From VRUE01 sp963718755 (GTDB taxonomy: Bacteria; Actinomycetota; Thermoleophilia; Solirubrobacterales; 70-9): a stretch of DNA of 64,000 bases. Of the stretch, positions 6,527 to 15,803 are shown one piece after another; the first letter of the stretch is position 1; each line of letters starts with the position of its first letter. The notes below the pieces were generated by a model that searched no databases, was not told the origin of the DNA, and was given only the letters and a program-made list of their open reading frames with translations. Position numbers and translations under genes: made by a program. The stretch spans positions 372,001-436,000 of the forward strand of contig OY970376.1 in NCBI GenBank assembly GCA_963718755.1, read 5' to 3'.

Positions 6527-8502
6527 CCGGCACAGCGCCGGAAAAGCTCTGGGAGCCGCCGGCCGGGCTGGTTGAGCGGGCGCGGATTACGGAATACATG
6601 CGCTGGCTGGCGGCCGAGCGCGGGCTCGATTTCGACGGGTACGACGACCTCTGGCGCTGGTCGGTCGAGGACCTGGAGGGCTTCTGGTCTTCGATCTGGG
6701 ACTTTTTCGAGGTGCAGGCGGACGGCGGCTATGACCGTGTCCTCGGCAGCCGCGCGATGCCCGGCGCCGAGTGGTTCGCCGGCAGCCGCCTCAACTACGC
6801 CGAGCACGTCTTCGCCGGCAAGAACGACGCCGAGGTGGCAATCCTGCACGCCTCGGAGCTGCGCGAGCTCGAGCAGCTGAGCTGGGGCGAGCTGGGCGCC
6901 CAGGTTGCAGCCGTGGCTGCCGGCCTGCGCGAGCTCGGGGTCGAGCGCGGCGATCGGGTCGTCGCCTACATGCCGAACATCCCCGAGGCGATCGTCGCCT
7001 TTCTCGCCACCGCCTCGATCGGCGCCGTCTGGTCGAGCTGCTCGCCCGACTTCGGCCCGGCCAGCGTGATCGACCGCTTCGCCCAGATCGAGCCGAAGGT
7101 CCTTTTCGCCGTCGACGGCTACCGCTACGGCGGCAAGGACTTCGACCGCCGCGACGTCCTCGCCGAGCTGCAGGCGGCGATGCCCAGCCTGCGGGGCACC
7201 GTCATCCTTCCCTATCTCGACCCCGACCCCGACCTCTCCCCCCTCCGCGACGCGACCCGCTGGGACGATCTCATGGCCGCCGGGCGGGGCGTGGAGCTCA
7301 GCTTCGAGCGCGTGCCCTTCGAGCACCCGCTCTGGGTCCTCTACTCCTCCGGCACCACCGGCCTGCCGAAGGCGATCGTCCAGGGCCAGGGCGGGATCCT
7401 GCTCGAGCACCTGAAGAAGCTCCACCTCCACGTCGACGCGCACCCCGGCGACCGTCTCTTCTGGTTCACGACGACCGGCTGGATGATGTGGAACTTCCTC
7501 GTCTCCGGCCTACTGACCAAGGCGGCGATCGTGCTCTACGACGGCAGCCCCGGCCACCCGGACATGAACGTCCTCTGGGATTTGGCTGAGCGTGCCGGGG
7601 TGACGATGTTCGGCACCAGCGCCTCCTACATCGCCGCCTGCATAAAGGCCGGCATCGAGCCCGGCGCCGGCCGTGACCTCGACCGGCTGAAAGCGGTCGG
7701 CTCGACCGGCTCCCCGCTCTCCCCCGAGGGCTTCGACTGGATCTACGAGCACGTCGGCGCCGATACCTGGCTCTTCTCGACCAGCGGCGGCACCGACCTC
7801 TGCACCGCCTTCGTCGGCGGCACGCCGCTGCTGCCCGTCTACCGCGGCGAGCTGCAGGCGCGGGCGCTCGGCGCCGCAGTCGAGGCCTGGGACGAGGACG
7901 GCAACTCCGTCATCGACGAAGTCGGCGAGCTCGTCGTCACCGAGCCGATGCCCTCGATGCCGGTCCAGTTCTGGGGCGACCCCGACGGAAGCCGCTACCG
8001 AGCGAGCTACTTCGAGCACTACCCCGGCGTCTGGCGCCACGGCGACTGGATCGAGATCACCTCGCGCGGCACCGCCGTCATCTACGGCCGCTCGGACTCG
8101 ACGATCAACCGCTCCGGCATCCGCATGGGCACGAGCGAGATCTACCGGGCGGTGCTGAGCATCGACGCGATCGTCGACGCCCTCGTCGTCGACGTCCCTC
8201 GGCCTGGCACCGAGGGTTGGATGCCGCTCTTCGTCGTGCTGCGCGAGGACACCGAGCTCGACGACGACCTGCGCCGTGAGATCGCCCGCCGCGTGCGCGA
8301 GCACTGCTCGCCGCGGCACGTCCCCGATGAGGTCTTCGCGATCGCCGAGGTGCCGCGCACGCTCAGCGGCAAGGTGCTCGAGGTGCCGGTGAAGCGGATC
8401 CTGATGGGCACGCCACCCGAGCAGGCGGCCAGCCGCGATTCCCTCGCCAACCCGGCGGCGCTCGATTACTTCACCGAGATGGCAGCGGCGTCCGCGGACT
8501 GA
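6523..8502 (+). CDS. Acetoacetate--CoA ligase
   Basis: 659 residues, the usual length of acetoacetyl-CoA synthetase, which converts acetoacetate, ATP and CoA to acetoacetyl-CoA. The N-terminal family block WFAGSRLNYAEHVFAG is present. The adenylate-forming motifs YSSGTTGLPKAIVQGQGG, GWMMWNFLVSGLL, TSGGTDLC and the C-terminal RTLSGKVLEVPVKRIL with catalytic lysine can be read. The GTG start overlaps the preceding TGA. It likely works with the HMG-CoA lyase encoded at 10696-11628, which releases acetoacetate. The last 32 bases overlap the convergent PAP2 gene. Confidence 0.93.
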   Translation: MTGTAPEKLWEPPAGLVERARITEYMRWLAAERGLDFDGYDDLWRWSVEDLEGFWSSIWDFFEVQADGGYDRVLGSRAMPGAEWFAGSRLNYAEHVFAGKNDAEVAILHASELRELEQLSWGELGAQVAAVAAGLRELGVERGDRVVAYMPNIPEAIVAFLATASIGAVWSSCSPDFGPASVIDRFAQIEPKVLFAVDGYRYGGKDFDRRDVLAELQAAMPSLRGTVILPYLDPDPDLSPLRDATRWDDLMAAGRGVELSFERVPFEHPLWVLYSSGTTGLPKAIVQGQGGILLEHLKKLHLHVDAHPGDRLFWFTTTGWMMWNFLVSGLLTKAAIVLYDGSPGHPDMNVLWDLAERAGVTMFGTSASYIAACIKAGIEPGAGRDLDRLKAVGSTGSPLSPEGFDWIYEHVGADTWLFSTSGGTDLCTAFVGGTPLLPVYRGELQARALGAAVEAWDEDGNSVIDEVGELVVTEPMPSMPVQFWGDPDGSRYRASYFEHYPGVWRHGDWIEITSRGTAVIYGRSDSTINRSGIRMGTSEIYRAVLSIDAIVDALVVDVPRPGTEGWMPLFVVLREDTELDDDLRREIARRVREHCSPRHVPDEVFAIAEVPRTLSGKVLEVPVKRILMGTPPEQAASRDSLANPAALDYFTEMAAASAD

Positions 8503-9130
8503 CGCTCACGCCCCGTGGGCGACGGGGTGCGATCGCCCGCATCGCGGCGAGCACGGCGAAGCCCCAGCAGGCGACGACCAGGTAGGCGCCGAGTACGTCG
8601 CTCGGGTAGTGCCAGCCGATCACAACCACCGAGCACCCCACAGCAAGCGCGAAGGCGGTGCCCAGGGTCAGCGCCAGATCTCGCAGCGAGGCCGGGACGA
8701 CGAAGGCATAGGCGACCGCGACGGAGGCTGCCGCGGTGGTGTGGCCGCTGGGGAAGGTGTTCGGCTCGAATGGGTCGCCACCGATCGCCAGCTTGATGCG
8801 CGGATGGGCGAGCAGGACCTTCAGCACCTGGGTGGTGACGTTCGCGCCGACGACCACGAGCACCGCGGCGAGGGCGCTGCGGGGTCGCCCGCGCAGCAGC
8901 GCGATCGCGCAGGCGACGGTGAGCAGCACCAGCATCGGCAGCGGGTCACCGACCGAGGCGACCGCGTCGGCCAGAGTGTCGCCGCTCGGCTCGTCTTCGG
9001 CCAGCTTGAGGAACAGACGCACATCGACGTGCCTCCCCGCGGCGAGGCCCAGGGCGAGAAGGGTCAGGAAACCGAGGGCGACGGCGCAGGCAAAGCAGGC
9101 TGCGAGCGGGGATTTGACGTTCCGGGCCAC
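8471..9130 (-). CDS. PAP2-family phosphatase, membrane-bound
   Basis: 219 residues with about six hydrophobic segments. The acid phosphatase signature is visible as KVLLAHPR, FPSGHTTAA and IGWHYPSDVLGAYL (KxxxxxxRP-like, PSGH, and SRxxxxxHxxxD-like with the first arginine missing). Members dephosphorylate lipid phosphates such as phosphatidate or undecaprenyl pyrophosphate on the outer face of the membrane. The loss of the third-motif arginine weakens the activity call. The gene is convergent with the ligase, overlapping by 32 bp, and stands alone. Confidence 0.88.
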   Translation of the reverse strand: MARNVKSPLAACFACAVALGFLTLLALGLAAGRHVDVRLFLKLAEDEPSGDTLADAVASVGDPLPMLVLLTVACAIALLRGRPRSALAAVLVVVGANVTTQVLKVLLAHPRIKLAIGGDPFEPNTFPSGHTTAAASVAVAYAFVVPASLRDLALTLGTAFALAVGCSVVVIGWHYPSDVLGAYLVVACWGFAVLAAMRAIAPRRPRGVSVSPRTPLPSR

Positions 9131-9164
9131 CGCGAAACGGTAGCGAGGTGGGTTAAACGCCCCC

Positions 9165-10685
9165 TCAGGCGGGCGTGACCGGGTTGCGGCGCTCAGCGAA
9201 GGAGCGATCCTTGCTCGCCGCCATCGCGAAGCGGCGAATCAGCTCACCGCGTAGATCCTCTGGCTGCACCACCGCGTCGACCACCATCTCCGAGGCGAGG
9301 TGGAGGATGTCGATGTCCGCCGCGTACTCCTCGCGTTTGCGCTCGACGAACTCGGCTCGCTCGGCCTCGTCGGAGATCGCCTGGATCTGGTTGTAGAAGA
9401 CGGCGTTGATCGCCGCCTCCGGCCCCATCACGGCGATCGAGGCGCTGGGCAGGGCGATGCAGCAGTCCGGCTCGAAAGCCGGCCCGGCCATCGCGTAGAG
9501 GCCGGCGCCGTAGGCCTTGCGGATCACCACCGAGAGCTTCGGCACGGTCGCTTCGGAGACGGCGCTGATCATCTTCGCCCCGTGGCGGATGATCCCCTGG
9601 CGCTCGACCGCGGTGCCGATCATGAATCCCGGCACGTCGGCGAGGAAGAGCAGCGGCACGTTGAAGGCGTTGCAGGTCTGGATGAAGCGCGCCGCCTTGT
9701 CGGCCGAGTCGACAAAGAGCACGCCGCCCTTCTGCCGCGGCTGGTTGGCGACGACGCCGACGACGCGGCCGTCGAGGCGGCCGTAACCGACGATCAGCTC
9801 TTTCGCCCAGCGCTTGTGGACTTCGAGCAGGGTGTCGGCGTCGAGCAGGGTGTCGAGCACCTCGCGCATGTCGAAGGGCTGGTTCTCGTCGGCGGGGACG
9901 ATCTCGGCGATCGCCGCGTCGGATGCCGGCGCCGCCGGCGCGGCTCCCGGCGGCTCCTCCCGCCAGCTCCCCGGCATGTAGGAGAGGTAGCGCTTGGCGA
10001 GGTCGATCGCCTCCTCGTCGCTCTTGACCAGGAAGTGGCCGCAGCCGGAGACGCCGGTGTGCATCTTCGCGCCGCCCATCTCGTCCAGGGTCACCTTCTC
10101 GCCGATCACCATCTCCGCCATCCGCGGCGACCCCAGGTACATCGAGGCGTTGCCCTCGCGCATGATCACGACGTCGCAGAAGGCCGGGATGTAGGCGCCG
10201 CCGGCGGCGCTCGGCCCGAACAGCAGGCAGACCTGCGGCACCTGCCCGGAGAGCCGCACCTCGTTGTGGAAGATGCGGCCGGCGCCGCGGCGGCCGGGGA
10301 ACATCTGCACCTGGTCGGTGATCCGCGCCCCCGCCGAGTCGACCAGGTAGACCATCGGCAGCTGCAGCGAGAGCGCCCGCTCCTGGATGCGGAGGATCTT
10401 CTCCACCGTCTTCGGCCCCCAGGAGCCGGCCTTGACCGTGGGGTCGTTGGCCATCAGCGCCACCCGGCGCCCGTCGATCTCGGCCAGGCCGGTGACCACG
10501 CCGTCGGCCCCCAGCCCCTCCTCGTTCCAGTTGGCCAGCAGGCCCTCCTCGGCGAACGAGCCGGCGTCGACCAGCCGCTCGACCCGCTCGCGAACGGGCA
10601 GCTTGCCCTGCTCGGCGGTCTTCTCGTGGTGGCGCTGCGGGCCACCGGCCAGCGCGGCCTCCAGTGCCTTGGCGAACTCGGTCAC
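9165..10685 (-). CDS. Acyl-CoA carboxylase beta (carboxyltransferase) subunit
   Basis: 506 residues of the AccD5/PccB/MccB type. The crotonase-fold carboxyltransferase halves are both present, with GRRGAGRIFHNEVRLSGQVPQVCLLFGPSAAGGAYIPAF split by family motifs, and in the second half FLADVPGFMIGTAVERQGIIRHGAKM and YGAGLYAMAGPAFEPD. It transfers carboxyl from biotin to a short acyl-CoA. Since it sits 10 bp after an HMG-CoA lyase in the same operon, methylcrotonyl-CoA (leucine catabolism) is the most likely substrate, with propionyl-CoA as alternative. The biotin carboxylase alpha subunit is not in the window. Confidence 0.92.
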   Translation of the reverse strand: MTEFAKALEAALAGGPQRHHEKTAEQGKLPVRERVERLVDAGSFAEEGLLANWNEEGLGADGVVTGLAEIDGRRVALMANDPTVKAGSWGPKTVEKILRIQERALSLQLPMVYLVDSAGARITDQVQMFPGRRGAGRIFHNEVRLSGQVPQVCLLFGPSAAGGAYIPAFCDVVIMREGNASMYLGSPRMAEMVIGEKVTLDEMGGAKMHTGVSGCGHFLVKSDEEAIDLAKRYLSYMPGSWREEPPGAAPAAPASDAAIAEIVPADENQPFDMREVLDTLLDADTLLEVHKRWAKELIVGYGRLDGRVVGVVANQPRQKGGVLFVDSADKAARFIQTCNAFNVPLLFLADVPGFMIGTAVERQGIIRHGAKMISAVSEATVPKLSVVIRKAYGAGLYAMAGPAFEPDCCIALPSASIAVMGPEAAINAVFYNQIQAISDEAERAEFVERKREEYAADIDILHLASEMVVDAVVQPEDLRGELIRRFAMAASKDRSFAERRNPVTPA

Positions 10686-10695
10686 GGGGCGGAGA

Positions 10696-11628
10696 CTATT
10701 CGGACGCCTGACCCGCGAGCCAGTCGACCGGGCCCGCCGTCAGGACATGGGCACCGAGCGGGCGCTCGAGCACCTCCTGGGCGGCGCGCGAGGCCTCGAT
10801 CAGCCGCGGCAAGTCGATCCCGGTCTCGATCCCCATCTCGTGCAGCATCGAGACGACGTCCTCGGTGGCGACGTTCCCCGTCGCGCCCGGGGGTACCGGG
10901 CAGCCGCCGAGCTCGCCGAAGCTCGACTCGAAGGAGTCGATGCCCTGCTCGAGTGCCGCCAGCACGTTGGCGAGGCCCTGGCCACGCGTGTTGTGAAAGT
11001 GCGCGGTCAGCTCGACCGCGCCGAGCCGCTCGCGCGCGGCGGCGAAGAACTCGCCGACCTGGCGCGGGTTGGCCATCCCGGTCGTGTCGCCGAAGCCCAC
11101 CTCCTCGCAACCGGCGGTGGTGAGCCGCTCGGCGATCGCGAAGACGCGCTCGGGCGGCACCTCTCCCTCGTAGGGGCAGCCGAAGGAGGTCGAGATCACC
11201 CCCTCGCAGCGCAGTCCCGCCTCGCGCGCGGTAGCCAGCGTCCGCTCGAGCCCCGCCAGCGACTCCTCGATCGAGCGGTTGACGTTCTTGCGGTTGTGGG
11301 TCTCCGAGGCGGAGACGAAGACGTTGATCTCGTCGAAACGGTCGCGCAGCCCCAGCGCCCGCTCCAGCCCGCGCTCGTTGGGGATCAGGACCGAGAAGGA
11401 GACGCCGTCGCGCCGCTGCACCGCGCCCAGCACCTCCTCCGCGTCAGCGAGCTGCGGGATCACGTCCGGCCGCACGAAGGAGGTCACCTCCAACCGCTGC
11501 AGCCCGCTGGCGGAGAGCAGGTCGATCAGCCGCACCTTCTCCGCCGTCGGGATCGTCTCCGGCTCGTTCTGGAAGCCGTCGCGGGGGCCGACCTCGCGCA
11601 CGCGGACGTTGCTCGGCAGGGTGGTCAT
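10696..11628 (-). CDS. Hydroxymethylglutaryl-CoA lyase
   Basis: 310 residues, a TIM-barrel lyase splitting HMG-CoA into acetoacetate and acetyl-CoA. Visible hallmarks are VREVGPRDGFQNE at the N-terminus, EVTSFVRPDVIPQLADAEEV, DTTGMANP, the metal-binding HFHNTRGQGLANVLAALE, and a glycine-rich GCPVPPGATGNVATEDVV loop carrying the catalytic cysteine. The loop has V-P-P where many family members have Y-A-x. The flanking carboxylase and acetoacetate-CoA ligase support leucine degradation to ketone bodies. Confidence 0.92.
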   Translation of the reverse strand: MTTLPSNVRVREVGPRDGFQNEPETIPTAEKVRLIDLLSASGLQRLEVTSFVRPDVIPQLADAEEVLGAVQRRDGVSFSVLIPNERGLERALGLRDRFDEINVFVSASETHNRKNVNRSIEESLAGLERTLATAREAGLRCEGVISTSFGCPYEGEVPPERVFAIAERLTTAGCEEVGFGDTTGMANPRQVGEFFAAARERLGAVELTAHFHNTRGQGLANVLAALEQGIDSFESSFGELGGCPVPPGATGNVATEDVVSMLHEMGIETGIDLPRLIEASRAAQEVLERPLGAHVLTAGPVDWLAGQASE

Positions 11629-11639
11629 CCGGATCGAGG

Positions 11640-12029
11640 CTACGCCGTCGGTGGGCCGGCCTGGCCGACCACGCGGCGCTCGTGGGTGCCTACGCCTATG
11701 GTTCGGTCGCCTTCGGTGACTTCGACGTCGAAGCGGAGCTTGCGGCCGTCGACCACCTCGCGCAGGGTCGCCCGCGTCTGGCAGGTCGCGCCCTCCGCGG
11801 CCGCCGCGACGTGCTTGATGCAGACCTCGAAGCCGACCGTCGCCTGACCCTCCGCCAGGTGCTCGTAGGCGAGCATCGAGGCGCTGCCCTCCATCATCCC
11901 GATCATCCCCGGCGTCGAGAGAACGCCGCTGCCGATCGTGCCCCCGACGTCGGTAACCAGAGGGGACGCGACCGTGAACTCGTCGCTGCGCTCGATCCCG
12001 GGCTCGAGACCCAACTCGGTCTCACCCAT
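11640..12029 (-). CDS. Hotdog thioesterase, FlK-like
   Basis: 129 residues with the single hotdog fold of the fluoroacetyl-CoA-thioesterase-like family. Family blocks readable include STPGMIGMMEGSA, EVCIKHVAAAAEGATC and VTEGDRTIGVGTHERRVV. These enzymes hydrolyse small acyl-CoAs; the substrate here cannot be read. Its ATG overlaps the SDR stop codon (TGATG), and HMG-CoA lyase starts 12 bp downstream, so it is the second gene of a four-gene catabolic operon. Confidence 0.85.
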   Translation of the reverse strand: MGETELGLEPGIERSDEFTVASPLVTDVGGTIGSGVLSTPGMIGMMEGSASMLAYEHLAEGQATVGFEVCIKHVAAAAEGATCQTRATLREVVDGRKLRFDVEVTEGDRTIGVGTHERRVVGQAGPPTA

Positions 12030-12763
12030 CAGACCATTCCCAGGCCACCGCTGACGCCCAGGGTCTCGCCCGTCACGTAGGTGGCGTCATCGGAAGCGAG
12101 GAAGGCGACGGCCGCGGCGACCTCGTCCGGCTGGCCAAGGCGCTTCATCTGAGTGCTCGCCTTCATCGTCTCGATCACCTTCTCGCCGATCTCACCGAAC
12201 TCCTTGGCGCCCATCAGCAACGGCGTCTCGATTGGCCCGGGGGCGATCGAGTTGGCGGTGATCCCGTAGCGGGCGTTCTCACGGGCGATTGCCTTCATGA
12301 AAGCGACGATGCCGCCCTTGGCGGCCGAGTAGACCGCCGAGCCCTTGGAACCGACGCGGCCCGCCTCCGAGGAGATGCTGACGATGCGGCCATAGCCCGC
12401 CTGCTGCATCCCGGGGAGGGCCGCGTGGGTGCAGTTGAGGACGCCGCCGAGGTTGACGTCGAGCACCCGCCGCCACTGCTCCGGCGTCGTGTAGGTGAAG
12501 AAGCCGAACTCGTCGGTGCCGGCGTTGTTGACGAGGACGTCGAGCGTGCCCGTTTCCTCGACCGCCGCCTTCGCCGCCTCGGGGTCGGTCACGTCGAGCA
12601 ACAGCGCGTGACCGTTCACCTCCGCGGCAATCCGCCGCGCGCCCTCGCTGTCGATGTCGCCGACCCACACCTCGGCGCCCTCGGCAGCCAGCCGCGCCGC
12701 GATCGCGGCGCCAATCCCGCTGGCTCCACCGGTCACCAGAGCCTTTCGTCCCTCCAGCCTCAT
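12029..12763 (-). CDS. Short-chain dehydrogenase/reductase
   Basis: 244 residues of classical SDR architecture: the nucleotide-binding TGGASGIGAAIA, NNAG at about residue 80, the catalytic serine region IVSISSEAGRVG and the active-site YSAAKGG. The C-terminus ends in TGETLGVSGGLGMV. The first gene of the operon with a thioesterase, HMG-CoA lyase and acyl-CoA carboxylase, it probably oxidises or reduces a 3-hydroxyacyl intermediate such as 3-hydroxybutyrate, but the substrate is inferred from context only. The divergent F420-reductase gene starts 29 bp upstream. Confidence 0.9.
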   Translation of the reverse strand: MRLEGRKALVTGGASGIGAAIAARLAAEGAEVWVGDIDSEGARRIAAEVNGHALLLDVTDPEAAKAAVEETGTLDVLVNNAGTDEFGFFTYTTPEQWRRVLDVNLGGVLNCTHAALPGMQQAGYGRIVSISSEAGRVGSKGSAVYSAAKGGIVAFMKAIARENARYGITANSIAPGPIETPLLMGAKEFGEIGEKVIETMKASTQMKRLGQPDEVAAAVAFLASDDATYVTGETLGVSGGLGMV

Positions 12764-12792
12764 AGGCCGGTGAGCATAGACTGGCGCGGCTG

Positions 12793-13479
12793 ATGAGCGA
12801 ACCGATCCCGATCGTAGGCGGCACCGGCGCCCTGGGCGCCGGCCTGGCGGCGCGCTGGGCGAAGGCCGGCCGCAAGGTGATCCTCGGCTCGCGCTCGGCC
12901 GAGCGTGCCGAGGAGGCGGCCGCGAAGCTGCGCGAGGCCGTACCCGGAGCCGAGATCGAGGGTCTGCTCAACGAGGAGGCGGCGAAGCAGGCGGAGATCG
13001 TCTTCCTCACCGTTCCCTTCCGCGCCCAGTCGGAGAACCTCAACAACCTGCGCGAGGCAATGCAGCCCGGCCAGATCCTGGTCGACTGCACCGTCCCCCT
13101 CGCCGCCGCCGTCAGCGGCAAGGCGACCCGCTCGCTGGGCGTCTGGCAGGGCTCGGCGGCACAGCAGGCGCAGGAGATGGTGCCGGACGGCGTGACGGTG
13201 ATCGCAGCCCTGCACACGGTCGGGGCACCGAGCCTCGCCGAGCTGACGGCCGAGCTCGACGAGGACGTGCTGATCTGCGGCGACCGCAAGGCGGACAAGG
13301 CGAAGGTGGCGCGCCTGATCGAGCTGATCCCCGGGTTGCGCGCGGTCAACGCCGGCCCGCTGGAGACGGCGCGGATCGTCGAGCAGCTGACGCCGCTGCT
13401 GATCTCGGTCAACGTCCGCTACAAGACCCACGCCGGGATCAAGCTCACCGGGCTTCCCGAGGGGGATCACTGGGCGTGA
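12793..13479 (+). CDS. npdG: NADPH-dependent F420 reductase
   Basis: 228 residues. The N-terminal Rossmann motif is IPIVGGTGALGAGLAARWAKAG, followed by ILGSRSAERA, which binds the NADP 2'-phosphate. The later blocks IVFLTVPFRAQ, DCTVPL, HTVGA and ICGDRKADKAKVARLIELIPGLRAVNAGPLE are characteristic of the Fno/NpdG family, which passes hydride between NADPH and coenzyme F420. It opens a plus-strand run of F420 genes, with cofD starting 16 bp downstream. This makes F420 biosynthesis and reduction physically linked. Confidence 0.92.
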   Translation: MSEPIPIVGGTGALGAGLAARWAKAGRKVILGSRSAERAEEAAAKLREAVPGAEIEGLLNEEAAKQAEIVFLTVPFRAQSENLNNLREAMQPGQILVDCTVPLAAAVSGKATRSLGVWQGSAAQQAQEMVPDGVTVIAALHTVGAPSLAELTAELDEDVLICGDRKADKAKVARLIELIPGLRAVNAGPLETARIVEQLTPLLISVNVRYKTHAGIKLTGLPEGDHWA

Positions 13480-13495
13480 AGCGGAGCGGCCTGCG

Positions 13496-14422
13496 ATGAG
13501 GGTCGCGCTGCTGGCCGGCGGCACCGGGGGCGCCAAACTCGGCGCCGGCGTGCAGGAGGAGATCGGCGCCGACCTCGCCGTCATCGCCAACACCGCCGAC
13601 GACGTCGAGGTACTCGGGGTCCACGTCTCCCCCGATCCCGACCTCGTCACCTACTGGCTCAGCGGAGAAATCGACGCCGAGCGCGGCTGGGGGCTTCGCG
13701 ACGACAGCTTCACCGTCTTCGAGCGGCTCGCGCGGCTGGGGGCGCCCGACTGGTTCAGTCTCTCCGACCGCGACCTCGCCGCCTGCCTCTACCGGCGGCA
13801 GTTCCTCGACGAGGGCGGGCGGCAGACCGACGCGCAGGCGCAGATCGCCCGCGGACTCGGCGTCGAGGCCCGCGTGCTACCGATGAGCGACGCGCCGGTG
13901 CGAACCAAGGTGACGACGGCTGCCGGGCGCCGCGACCTGCAGGAGTACCTGATCGTCGACGGCGGCGCCGCCGAGGTGCAGGGCGTCGAGCTGGAGGGCA
14001 TCGCCGAGGCGGAGCCGACGGCCGAGGTGCTGACGGCGCTGGCCGACGCCGAGGCGATCGTGATCGGCCCCTCCAACCCGGTGATCAGCATCGGCCCGAT
14101 CCTCGCCGTGCCGGGCATGCGCGAGGCGATCGCAGCCTCCCCCGCCCCGGTCCTCGCGGTAAGCCCCTTCGTCGCCGGCGCCGTCGTCAAGGGCCCGACC
14201 GAGCGCTTCATGGCGGCCCTCGACCGCCCGGCGACGGCCGCCGGAGTCGCCTCCCTCTATACCGGCCTGATCGACGCGATGGTCGTCGACGAGGAGGACC
14301 CGGATCCGCCCCCCACGGAGATCCCGACCCTGGCAGCGCCGACGCTGATGGAGGGCGCCGCCAGTCGCGCGCGACTGGCGCGGATCGTGCTCGACTACGC
14401 AGCCACCCTCGCCGAGAGGTGA
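13496..14422 (+). CDS. cofD: 2-phospho-L-lactate/PEP transferase (CofD/FbiA)
   Basis: 308 residues. The N-terminal LLAGGTGGAKLGAGVQEE and ANTADDVEVLGVHVSPDPDLVTYWLSG are diagnostic of CofD, which transfers a phospholactyl or enolpyruvyl-phosphate group to the deazaflavin Fo. Downstream MSDAPVRTKV and IGPSNPVISIGPIL are further family blocks. The stop overlaps the GTG of cofC by four bases. Together with cofC, cofE and fbiC this gives a near-complete F420 pathway in one 8-kb stretch. Confidence 0.95.
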   Translation: MRVALLAGGTGGAKLGAGVQEEIGADLAVIANTADDVEVLGVHVSPDPDLVTYWLSGEIDAERGWGLRDDSFTVFERLARLGAPDWFSLSDRDLAACLYRRQFLDEGGRQTDAQAQIARGLGVEARVLPMSDAPVRTKVTTAAGRRDLQEYLIVDGGAAEVQGVELEGIAEAEPTAEVLTALADAEAIVIGPSNPVISIGPILAVPGMREAIAASPAPVLAVSPFVAGAVVKGPTERFMAALDRPATAAGVASLYTGLIDAMVVDEEDPDPPPTEIPTLAAPTLMEGAASRARLARIVLDYAATLAER

Positions 14423-15060
14423 ATGCGACCGCCGTACTCCCGGTGAAGCGCTTCGGCGAGGCCAAGCGCCGCCTCGCAGCCGGTGTTGAGGACGAGCGGC
14501 GCGAGGCATTGGTCGCGGCGATGCTCGAAGACACGCTCGAAGCGATCGAGGAGTCGCGCTCGATCGAGCGCACGATCGTCGTCACCGGCGACCCCCGGGC
14601 GCAGGAGATCGTCGCCGCAAGCTCGGCGGAGGTGCTTCCCGATCCCGCCGACGAGGGACATGTCGTGGCAGCGCTGGCCGGCATCGCCCGCGCCGAGGTC
14701 GACGGCGCAACCTGCGTCGTCCTCCTGCCCGGGGACTGCCCGCTGCTCGAGCCGAAGGAGCTCGACAGGCTGCTGACGGGGATCCCGTCGAGCTTTGTCG
14801 CCGTCGTGCCGGACCGCCACGGGACCGGCACCAACGCCCTCGTCCTTTCCCCGCCTGACGCGATCCAACCGGCGTTCGGCGAGGGGAGCTGCGCCCGCCA
14901 CGTCGCTTCGGCGCGTGAGGCCGACCTGCCGTTCGCGGTCGAGCAGCTGCCGTCGCTGGCGCTCGACCTCGACACGCCGGCCGACGTCGTCGCGCTGACC
15001 AGGGCCCTCGCCTCCGGCTCCAAGCGCGGGCGGCGAACCGCCAAGGTGCTCGGCATATGA
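14419..15060 (+). CDS. cofC: Phospholactate/PEP guanylyltransferase (CofC/FbiD)
   Basis: 213 residues starting at a GTG that overlaps the cofD stop. The nucleotidyltransferase start AVLPVKRFGEAKRRLA and the blocks PDPADEGHVVAALAGIA, LLPGDCPLLEPKEL and VVPDRHGTGTNALVLSPP are typical of CofC/FbiD, which makes the guanylated donor used by CofD. The ATG of cofE overlaps its stop as ATGA. The donor (phosphoenolpyruvate versus 2-phospholactate) cannot be told from sequence. Confidence 0.94.
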   Translation: MNATAVLPVKRFGEAKRRLAAGVEDERREALVAAMLEDTLEAIEESRSIERTIVVTGDPRAQEIVAASSAEVLPDPADEGHVVAALAGIARAEVDGATCVVLLPGDCPLLEPKELDRLLTGIPSSFVAVVPDRHGTGTNALVLSPPDAIQPAFGEGSCARHVASAREADLPFAVEQLPSLALDLDTPADVVALTRALASGSKRGRRTAKVLGI

Positions 15061-15803
15061 GCGAGCTGGCGATCCTTCCCGTCGGAGGCCTGCCGGAGTT
15101 CGAGCAGGGCATGTCGGTCGGCACCGAGATCGCGGCGCGCGCAGAGCCGCTCGAGGGCGACGTGGTCGTCGTCTCGCAGAAGATCGTCTCCAAGGCGGAG
15201 GGGCAGGTGAGGAGCCTTGACGGCGTCGAACCAAGCGAGAGAGCGCACCAACTCGCCGTCGAGCTGGGCAAGGAGGCGGCAATGGTCGAGTTGATCCTCA
15301 CCGAGAGTCGCGAGGTGCTGCGGGCGGAGCGCGGCGTGCTGATCACCGAAACCCGCCACGGCTTCGTCTGCGCCAACGCCGGCATCGACAGCTCCAACCT
15401 GCCGGGGACGAAAACCGTCTCACTCCTGCCAGAGGACCCCGACGCCTCGGCCCGGCGCATCAGGGCCGAGATCCGGGCGGCGGCGGGCGTCTCTCCCGCG
15501 GTGATCGTCTCCGACAGCTTCGGCCGCGCCTGGCGGCTGGGGCAGGCGGAGGTGGCAATCGGCTGCGCCGGCATCACCCCAATCGACGACTGGCGCGGAC
15601 GCACCGATGCCAACGATCGTGAACTGGAGGCGACGCTGATCGCAGTCGCGGACGAGGCGGCTGCGGCGGCGGACCTGGTTCGCGACAAGGCAAGCGGTGT
15701 CCCCGCGACGATCGTCCGCGGGTTATCGCGCTATGTCAGCTCAGCTGACGGCCCCGGAGCGGCGGCGCTTCTTCGTCCGCGCAGTGGCGACCTCTTCCGC
15801 TAA
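15057..15803 (+). CDS. cofE: F420-0:gamma-glutamyl ligase (CofE)
   Basis: 248 residues, the CofE domain alone, without the nitroreductase-like domain of mycobacterial FbiB. Readable family motifs are GDVVVVSQKIVSKAEG near the N-terminus, ITETRHGFVCANAGIDSSNL in the middle, and VSDSFGRAWRLGQAEVAIGCAGI with the metal/GTP site. It adds L-glutamates to F420-0. The start overlaps cofC by four bases, so cofD, cofC and cofE are translationally coupled. A long perfect palindrome begins at the last base of the stop codon. Confidence 0.94.
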   Translation: MSELAILPVGGLPEFEQGMSVGTEIAARAEPLEGDVVVVSQKIVSKAEGQVRSLDGVEPSERAHQLAVELGKEAAMVELILTESREVLRAERGVLITETRHGFVCANAGIDSSNLPGTKTVSLLPEDPDASARRIRAEIRAAAGVSPAVIVSDSFGRAWRLGQAEVAIGCAGITPIDDWRGRTDANDRELEATLIAVADEAAAAADLVRDKASGVPATIVRGLSRYVSSADGPGAAALLRPRSGDLFR